A stretch of 64,000 nucleotides of DNA from Pelodera strongyloides. Lineage: Eukaryota > Nematoda > Chromadorea > Rhabditida > Rhabditidae. The DNA lies in assembly GCA_036852015.1 (NCBI GenBank), contig JAANDG010000027.1, forward strand, positions 124,001 to 188,000. Direction: 5' to 3'. The notes under the pieces are model-generated. The model was not told where the DNA came from and did no database searches. It was given only the letters and a program-made list of their open reading frames with translations. This document shows, piece after piece, positions 56,996 through 64,000 of this stretch (position 1 is the first letter of the stretch; every line of letters begins with the position of its first letter). The translations under genes were made by a program, and so were the position numbers.

Positions 56996-58402
56996 TAAAC
57001 TACGCGTTTTTCCCCTTCAAGGAATCAAGCAGCAAGAATTTGAACACAATAATAATAATAATTAGATAAAAAACATATGTCTATCGAATTACTGTACTAG
57101 ACAGTGTCCTTATACGTATTTAGCGAATAACCCTTACGAAATGTTTTCAGGAAAACGAAAAAGGAAGTAATTGTTTATTGCAAAGACCAAAAATCTGCCA
57201 GCACCTGGCATCTGGCAATAAACTTGAGAAATAAAAACTTTCTCAAATAACTTTTATTGCACCTAATTAGGAAATGACTGGGATTTGTAATACAAAATTA
57301 GCGTCCGTAAGGTGCCATAGAAAATCGTTCGTTTGAGCTATGAAATCAGTTTTTGTTGTCCGATATTCACAGAAATGTACAGCTTAAAGGGTCCTAGCGT
57401 TTAAAGCAGTATTGTACGTGGTTTGTGAAACGAATACTAGCATCTGTAATCGCAGACGGACGCAGCAAATTTGCATATACACTGGAATGCATCTTGCTGT
57501 AAAGAGTAAGTTTCAAAGCCCCGTGTTATACACTTTCTAAGAAATTAGGTGTTCACTTCAGTACAGAAAAACAAAAATAGGGTAATAAAACAAAAAAGAT
57601 TTTATTGGATAATACCACCCAACAACATCAAAACGCCCGTATAATGTTCTATTTTGACAAGCTATGACGCTTTTTTCTGCAAATAAATGAAAATCTTTGA
57701 TCTTTTCACGAAGATTACTGTGGCAAATTTCCTTTTATGCTTATTACTTCCGCAGTGATTTCAATATACAAAAAGGTTATGGGAAATAAAGACGCGGAGT
57801 GTAGTTAAAAGGTATCAAAGTTGAAAAATACAAATGGCTTCTGTTCTGGTCTCTGGCTAATAAGATCAATGAGAAATTTCTAGTTGAGATGTGAGTGAGC
57901 CGAGCAAACCTCACCCGATGTCGCGAATTTTTTGGGAAAGCATTTGAAAATAGAAAATTGGTGGGCCACTGGTGGGAAAACCATTAAATATAGAAAATTG
58001 GTGGGCCAATGGTGAATGTTGTGCCAGAGGAGAGTGTGAGCGAACAAGTTCTCCCATGCCATGCTCTCGCCCTTGGTGTACCGCTTTTTTTTTTGTGACA
58101 GCTAATGCCTAAGGTTTCAAGTGACCAACTGTCTAACTATTATACAAGCACAATTTCGACGTATAGCCAAACACAGGTAGCTCAACAATATACTCCGCAA
58201 CTCATTGTTTGAAGCGTTTAACTGAGCAATCTAGAATACAATTACAAGGAAAAGTAGAATTTTGGAACATGGAAATTTAATAACTAACCAGCATTAAATG
58301 CAAGCCAAAGACCAACTCTCTTGGTTTTTAAACGCGAAACGATTCCACCTCCTGCATGGGGTGATCTTCATATTTGCTGTAGTTGTTGATTAACTAAAGG
58401 TA
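56996..58402. other. Intergenic, single M6-like end
   Basis: No gene. TTTAAAGCAGTATTGTACGTG at 57400 is an M6 tip without partner. AAAATTGGTGGGCCA occurs twice, 46 bp apart (57955 and 58001). Confidence 0.45.
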
Positions 58403-58669
58403 ATGGGGTCTCGATGTATGACAAAAACAGCGCATTTTGCTTCCAAGTATCAAATGTGCATCTCGTGTACGATTTTGCATACACCTTTGAAAGTTAGAAA
58501 ATGCACCATTGATAATACTAGAGGAGGCGAAAATGCACAGTTTATGCACGCTCGAAAAAAAATAGTTTTTTTTGACGGTCTGTAGTTGTTCTCGCGTAGC
58601 GCGTAGTGCCAATCTACGGTAATTAAAGCCATACTTGGAAGCAAAATCCGGCATACATCGAGACCCCAT
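58403..58669. mobile_element. M9 fold-back element, longer variant
   Basis: Ends ATGGGGTCTCGATGTATG and CATACATCGAGACCCCAT, with inner arms TTTTGCTTCCAAGTAT and ATACTTGGAAGCAAAA. The longest of the M9 set. Confidence 0.85.
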
Positions 58670-59498
58670 TATAAACTATATGTTGCAAAGGTATCATTAT
58701 CCAGCATACATAGCTACAAGCCTGGTTTTGCTGAACAAAAACGGAATTTTGAAGTCTCAATGGGCAATTAGTCCCAACTTTGTATTATACATTGCGGTAA
58801 TTACACCGGAATTACAATGGTCTAATTGACCGCAAGGTGATGAGTTCAGACTATGTTTTTATATGAGGGTGTTACTCCGATAATTAGGGATGTTTTGGTT
58901 TTTGAAGGTAAAGATTGTCAGAATTCAGAACCGCATGCGTATGTATATTGTTTCGTTGAATATGGTACAATTCGTCACCTGCATGGCCGCAGAAGATTTC
59001 AAACGTAGAATTCGTCAAATTGTGTGAAAATCCTGATACGACCAGACGGAACTATTACATCTCTGGTAATCATCAGGGAACAAACCAAATATTTGAACAT
59101 ACATAGTTGTCTCCCGGTCTTACAACACGCTGCACGTATATGTATATAAATATAAGGTTTCTTGGTAAACAGAAATACAATGTGCAAAAAATACAGAGGA
59201 AAAATAAAAACTCTCACACAGAAGCTAGCTGTCCTGTCACGGTGGTGGAGATTGCTGGAGTTGCACTGAACAATAATGCCGTAGTAGCTCTCTCCAGCTC
59301 AAACCCCAAACGCAGGAGCTGATTATGCATAGGAAGAAGTTGAGCTGAACTACTGATCAAATCCATCAGTGCGCTATAGTTCCAACTAAAATGTTAACGT
59401 CAGCAAAAATGCGCAGTTTATGCTTTTGTAGCTGTGTTTGCTTTAATGGTTCGAATCAATTGGTCACTTTTACGCTGATTGTGAGCAAGTTCATCATG
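58670..59498. other. Intergenic stretch
   Basis: No gene supported on either strand. Short ORFs only. Confidence 0.4.
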
Positions 59499-59918
59499 TT
59501 AAAGGAGGAGGCTCACGAGAATGAAGTGCTCAAATGGTTTCCTTTTATCGAAATATGATGGTATTAAATTCCGAAAGACATGGTTTACAAAGCAAAAGCT
59601 TTTAATAGGAAGGAGTAAATCAATATAAAACTATGAAGTCTATTAAAATTTTGGATCGTTGTAAATAGTTGATTTACATAGTGGGCATGCAAATTTACAA
59701 GTCATTCTGCAAGCCGGAAAAAAATTTGAATGCCCACTATGGAAATCAACTATTTACTACGATCCAAAATTTTTATAGACTTTATAGTTTTATATTGATT
59801 TACTCCTTCCAATTAAAAGCTTTCGCTTTGTGAAGCATGTCTTTCGGAATTTAATACCATCATATTTCGATAAAAGGAAACCATTTGAGCACTTCATTCT
59901 CGTGAGCCTCCTCCTTTC
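59499..59918. mobile_element. M5 fold-back MITE, about 420 bp
   Basis: Left end TTAAAGGAGGAGGCTCACGAG, right end CTCGTGAGCCTCCTCCTTT. The arms TTTACTCCTTCC../GGAAGGAGTAAATC mirror. The centre lies near 59710. The right TTAA is lost. Confidence 0.9.
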
Positions 59919-60867
59919 AGATGATAATCAGTAGATCCACATAACATATCGAGGAAAGATTATTCCGAAGTTGATAGCTGAAAAATAAACACAGATGATC
60001 AATAAGCAAAATGAGAGTTGATTCCGCTCACTCCAGATTATAGCACACTGTACGAATACCGTACTTCGCGCCAATTTTTAATTTAAATCGGGCGGGAGAT
60101 ATTGCAAAATCATTCGCGGCCGGTAGCCACGGGACTATCTATTCAAGAATGCCATTGTCCTTTTTTATAGCCGCATTTTCTATAATGCGGGTAAATTTCA
60201 AAGGTGTTGCCACAATTACGGTAGAATGGCACACGATTTTTCGATTCATACTTGGAAGGAAAACGCACAATTTTGGGGATACATCGAAACCCCCATTGTA
60301 CTGGATGACAACAGGAGGCAGTGTCGGGCGGGAAAAACAGCGACGCTTTTCTTTTCCTCTGTCCGCTTTTTTATTTCATTCGGTACTAGAATATAGAATT
60401 TTAGCTGTTTTTGCTTTCCTAGTATTTTTCAACCTCTGAAATGACAAGGCTGTTATTTTTCCGTCTTATTCATTTAAACTTCGAAGCAATTGAATATTTC
60501 CGTCTCTCTAGGCAGATCTTTTAAATTAAAATTAGTGCTGCAGTTGCTAGCTGATAATTTGTCATCTGATCAGTAGGCCACCATTCTGATCGAAGCGGGT
60601 ACCGAAACAAACAAAAAGGTATTGCCAGAAGTAGGAGCAAAATTTTAAATTGCTGCTCTTCCACATCGTGTTGCAATTACGTTGTGTAAATTGTAAATGA
60701 GGCAATCGGCCATCTTTATCTTTTATCTAAGGCTTTTATCTTTAGAGGGCGAATCTTATCGTTTCCGAAAGTTGTTGAAGAGTGGCACAAACGCCGAAGC
60801 GAAATGTTTGTCATTTATTGATTGTTGTATTGATTGTTATTTTTTTATCTAAATATTTTTTATCCAA
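59919..60867. other. Intergenic, decayed M9-like piece
   Basis: No gene. 60149-60297 has CATACTTGGAAGGAAAACGCAC and ATCGAAACCCCCATTG, a degraded M9 end. The remainder is AT-rich. Confidence 0.45.
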
Positions 60868-61277
60868 ATAGGCTCACGAGAAGGAAGTGCTCAAATAGTT
60901 TCCTTTTATCGACAGACGATGGTATTAAATTCCGAAAGACGTACTTTACAAAGCAAAAGCTTTTAATTGGAAGGAGTAAATCAATATAAAAATATATGAA
61001 GTCTATTAAATTTTTGGATCGTAGTAAATAGTTGATTTCCATAGTGGGAATGCAAATTTTGCGCTGGCTTGCAAATTGACTTGTAACTTTGCCCACTATG
61101 GAAATCAACTATTTACTACGATCCAAAATTTTTATAGACTCCATAGTTTTATATTGATTTACTCCTTCCAATTAAAAGCTTTTGCTTTGTAAAGCATGTC
61201 TTTCGGAATTTAATACCATCATATTTCGATAAAAGGAAACTATTTGAGCACTTCATTCTCGTGAGCCTCCTCCTTTA
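60868..61277. mobile_element. M5 fold-back MITE, second copy
   Basis: Same arms as 59499-59918 (GCTCACGAGAAGGAAGTGCTC and GAGCACTTCATTCTCGTGAGC). Right end CTCCTCCTTTAA kept, left end shortened. It lies about 110 bp upstream of the gene at 61389. Confidence 0.9.
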
Positions 61278-61388
61278 AAAATATCCTACACGTAGCTGTC
61301 TATGGTTCGTTGTATTCTTTTTTTTTGCCTCTCATTTTCTATTCTTGTCAAATATTTCCCTTTTGGTTGAGTGCTTTTTCTTTCAGTG

Positions 61389-62366
61389 ATGGTGCACTTG
61401 AAAAGCTGTGAGTGCTACTACTGTCATCGCGCGATTCAGGACACTAAACAATATAACCCATTTCTGTGTTGCAGATACTGCGGGCGCTTCAAATGCCCAA
61501 GGTGCCTCGTGAAAAACTCGAAAGAAGGGTGTGGTTCGGGTCAACCAGGCTGCGATCTAGTGTTTAGGACCCCATATCTTGACATCATTTTCCATGCTCC
61601 TGCAGAAGAGCTAAAGTTGCTCGATTTTGGGAAGTGGAGCATCTTTCTATGCAACAATTGTGGCACTCCAATTGTGGACAGGTCTCAACTGAGAGTTTAC
61701 GCAGATAAGCACCGTGTGGAGCTGTATTGCGCCCGTTGCACTCAGTTCTTCCTCAACGAGCACTCAGTTCTTCCTCGGCCCGTATGCGAACGCAATATAA
61801 TACTGGAGAAGGTCTATGAAAATATCCTGCTGGAGGTGAAGTCTTTCTTTGGTAGTACGGTCAGCCGACCAATCAAGCCAAAACCGCTAAAACTGAACAG
61901 TTACTGCGTATCCTGCAATCGTACGATAGAATTCACTATGAACGGTTCGTATTTTACTCACTTCAATAAAAGCGGCGAGACAGTTTGCTTCGATTGCTCA
62001 AGTGGGGCAGACTTCCTAACTAGGGACTTCGGAAAAGCAGCCTTTGATGTCCTTAGGTATTTGGCAGATCCGTCCGACCTCAAACTGCTGACCTACTCCA
62101 AGTGGGTTGATCTACGATGTCCTTCTTGCTTTGCACACTTTTCGAATGAAGAAGATCGCCTTCCTATGTTTCATACGGCAGGATGCAACGCTGTGGTGTG
62201 TAAGAAGTGCGCATTCGAACATGAAAAGTCCTGTCCGCGGAAACGCAACAGATGGAGTGTTTCAGAAATGCTATTTGGAAAAAAAACCAGCATGATCCAG
62301 CTTCACTTTCTTGTGAAGATCATACAAGAGCTGCGAGGTTACTTCAAGAATTCAGGAATTGAGTGA
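61389..62366 (+). CDS. Four-module multi-zinc protein, paralogue of 14316-16296 (325 aa)
   Basis: The ATG lies 2 bp after a strong acceptor (TTTCTTTCAG), which fits trans-splicing. It is one long exon with four Cys-rich blocks: CECYYCHR..CCRYCGRFKCPRC; CNNCGT..ELYCARC; CVSCNR..ETVCFDC; and CPSCFA..GCNAVVCKKC. The linker appears twice, APAEELKLLDFGKW after block 1 and PSDLKLLTYSKW after block 3, matching both linkers of the gene at 14316-16296. So each protein is built from two copies of a two-block unit. The coiled-coil half of the paralogue is missing. The stop follows directly after a good donor (GAGTGAGTTT at 62360-62369), so a short last exon is possible. Role unknown; zinc binding and protein interaction are likely. 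Confidence 0.8.
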   Translation: MVHLKSCECYYCHRAIQDTKQYNPFLCCRYCGRFKCPRCLVKNSKEGCGSGQPGCDLVFRTPYLDIIFHAPAEELKLLDFGKWSIFLCNNCGTPIVDRSQLRVYADKHRVELYCARCTQFFLNEHSVLPRPVCERNIILEKVYENILLEVKSFFGSTVSRPIKPKPLKLNSYCVSCNRTIEFTMNGSYFTHFNKSGETVCFDCSSGADFLTRDFGKAAFDVLRYLADPSDLKLLTYSKWVDLRCPSCFAHFSNEEDRLPMFHTAGCNAVVCKKCAFEHEKSCPRKRNRWSVSEMLFGKKTSMIQLHFLVKIIQELRGYFKNSGIE

Positions 62367-62396
62367 GTTTTGGCTCAAAGTTTAAAACAGTGGGAC

Positions 62397-62983
62397 TTAA
62401 AGGGATAGGTTCACCTCGAATTGCACCTTTTTTAAATTTATGTTGATAGTACGACCTATGAAAGTCAAAATGCGAAAATTGCAGTAAATTTCCATTGTTC
62501 CTCGAGCCAGGAACGAGCTCAAAAGCTAAGCTACCTCGACTTTATAAAACAACTGTTGTACCGTAGCCGTAGTCAAACGGTACGCCAAACAGTGTTACAA
62601 GTGCGAAATAGCGTGATAGGGCTGGAGACGCTAGAAGATGCATGACCTTATATTCACCCTCTGTCTATCACAACACTCTCTGTAACTCTAGCCGCAGGAC
62701 ATTATATCCACCCTATGTCTACAACAACACTCTCTGCACCTCCAGCCCTTTCACGCTATTTCGCTCTTGTAACACAGTTTGGCGTACCGTTTAGCTATAG
62801 CTACTGTGCGGTACACCTGTTGTTTTATAAAGTCGAGATAGCTTAGAGTTTGAGCTTGATCCTGACTCGAGGAGCAAAGGAAATTTACAATTTCGGCGTT
62901 TTGACCGTCATAGGTCATACTATCAGTACTATCAATACAAATTATAAAAAAAGGTGTAATTCGAGGTGAACCTATCCCTTTAA
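62397..62983. mobile_element. M4 fold-back MITE, longer copy (587 bp)
   Basis: Tips TTAAAGGGATAGGTTCACCTC and GAGGTGAACCTATCCCTTTAA. The long arms (for example TTTATAAAACAACTGTTGTA and its inverse) meet near 62690. Placed right after the multi-zinc gene at 61389, possibly in its last intron. Confidence 0.9.
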
Positions 62984-62989
62984 TTTGTG

Positions 62990-64000
62990 CTTGGTTTTTT
63001 TGAACCTATATTTCAGTTGCGTGAAACTAAATTTTGACTAAAATTTTAAAACGCAAAAAATCTTAACTTCGGAGCTAGCTCGCTCAACGAGATATTCTTC
63101 TTGTTTTTATTTCGAGAAAAATATCTTGCGCTCGAATACGCAGGTAACACCGCCTATCTCTATACGAAGACTCAAATCATCGTTTTTGAGAACAAATGAA
63201 AACAAAAACAAAGTAACTATTGTCGAGTGTTACAAACGCTATGAATGAATAACAATGATTTGACACAAATTTCTAAAATGTAGATTACGGTCAAGCATAC
63301 AAGCATTAGCAATAGAGAGTGTATTTTTCGTGAGCCTTACGAGAAGTGAGTGTTAAATTCTTTTTTTTTTTGTCGCAAGAACATGGCAAATCATCACAAT
63401 AAACCTACATAACAATGCACGTAAAAACACTTTGAAGAAAATATTTAATAAAAACACAATTGTGGTATTACAAAAACCTACCGTAGTTTGGGGCAATTTC
63501 TTCGATACTAAAACACAGCCAACAACAGCCTACAGGAAGGTACCCTGACTAATAGGTAAGCGAACATAATGCGCTTGGACCCCTGAATACTCTTCTGAAG
63601 TGTAAAAGAAAGGCATGCGTCTTTAATGTACGTTGCCCAATTTACTTTTTACGGGTGGTGTTCATATTATACAGTAGTTTATTTTATTTGACACCCGTTA
63701 TTTAAATTAAATAATTCTTTAAATTAAATATAAATCAAAGTGTGTTTCTGTGCATTGTTATGTCTGTGCATTGTTATGTTGCATTGCTTCTGTGCATTGT
63801 TATGTTTATTCTGATCATTTACCATATTCTTCGATAAAACAAAACGAATTGAACACTTACTCACGAGAAGTAAGTATTTACTTCCTTTCCTTTTATCGAA
63901 AGAACATGCCCATGGTAAATAAACAACAACAACATGCACTAAAGGCCCAAAATACACATTGAAGGAAATATTTAATTTAAATAAAGGATGTTAAATAAAA
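62990..64000. other. Intergenic stretch to window end
   Basis: No gene beyond a possible last exon at 63017-63041. GTGCATTGTTATGT is repeated three times at about 63750-63803. Confidence 0.45.

Overview
The window looks like a nematode chromosome segment, AT-rich and packed with repeats. The evidence is: many small introns (several of 42-51 bp, others of 50-900 bp) ending in TTTCAG-type acceptors; five genes whose start codon lies a few bases after an acceptor, as expected for spliced-leader trans-splicing; a nematode-type serpentine chemoreceptor; and a CK1/TTBK-type kinase of the kind expanded in nematodes. I cannot name the species. Open reading frames alone miss nearly all genes, because most exons are 20-200 bp. 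I rebuilt genes by joining GT..AG exons whose codon phases agree; those models are inference from sequence without transcript support.

Layout. 0-5 kb: a novel 5-exon gene (44-1478, minus) and a MAM-like extracellular protein (2539-4630, minus). 5-9 kb: fold-back elements and unique AT-rich DNA. 9-13 kb: an SH2-like protein (9396-11835, minus) and a small membrane protein (12214-12809, minus). 13-17 kb: a cluster of fold-back elements around a 503-residue multi-zinc protein (14316-16296, minus). 18-26 kb: two full members and one relic of a secreted protein family (minus), with a LINE fragment between them. 27-31.6 kb: a CK1/TTBK-like pseudokinase (plus), with an antisense tRNA-Leu in one intron. 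31.7-42.6 kb: GC-rich repeats, a second LINE fragment and small novel genes (33789-35758, 37935-39100, about 41186-42615, all minus). 44.8-48 kb: a 345-residue SWIM-like zinc protein (plus). 49-51.3 kb: a small gene and a 42-bp minisatellite. 52.2-56.5 kb: the chemoreceptor (minus). 57-61.3 kb: repeats. 61.4-63 kb: a paralogue of the multi-zinc protein (plus).

The genes do not form one pathway. The main points of interest are the pseudokinase, in which every catalytic residue I can check is replaced while splicing phase is kept, the pair of multi-zinc proteins built from a duplicated unit, and many sequence-unrelated fold-back element families that share TTAAAG ends and sit largely in introns.
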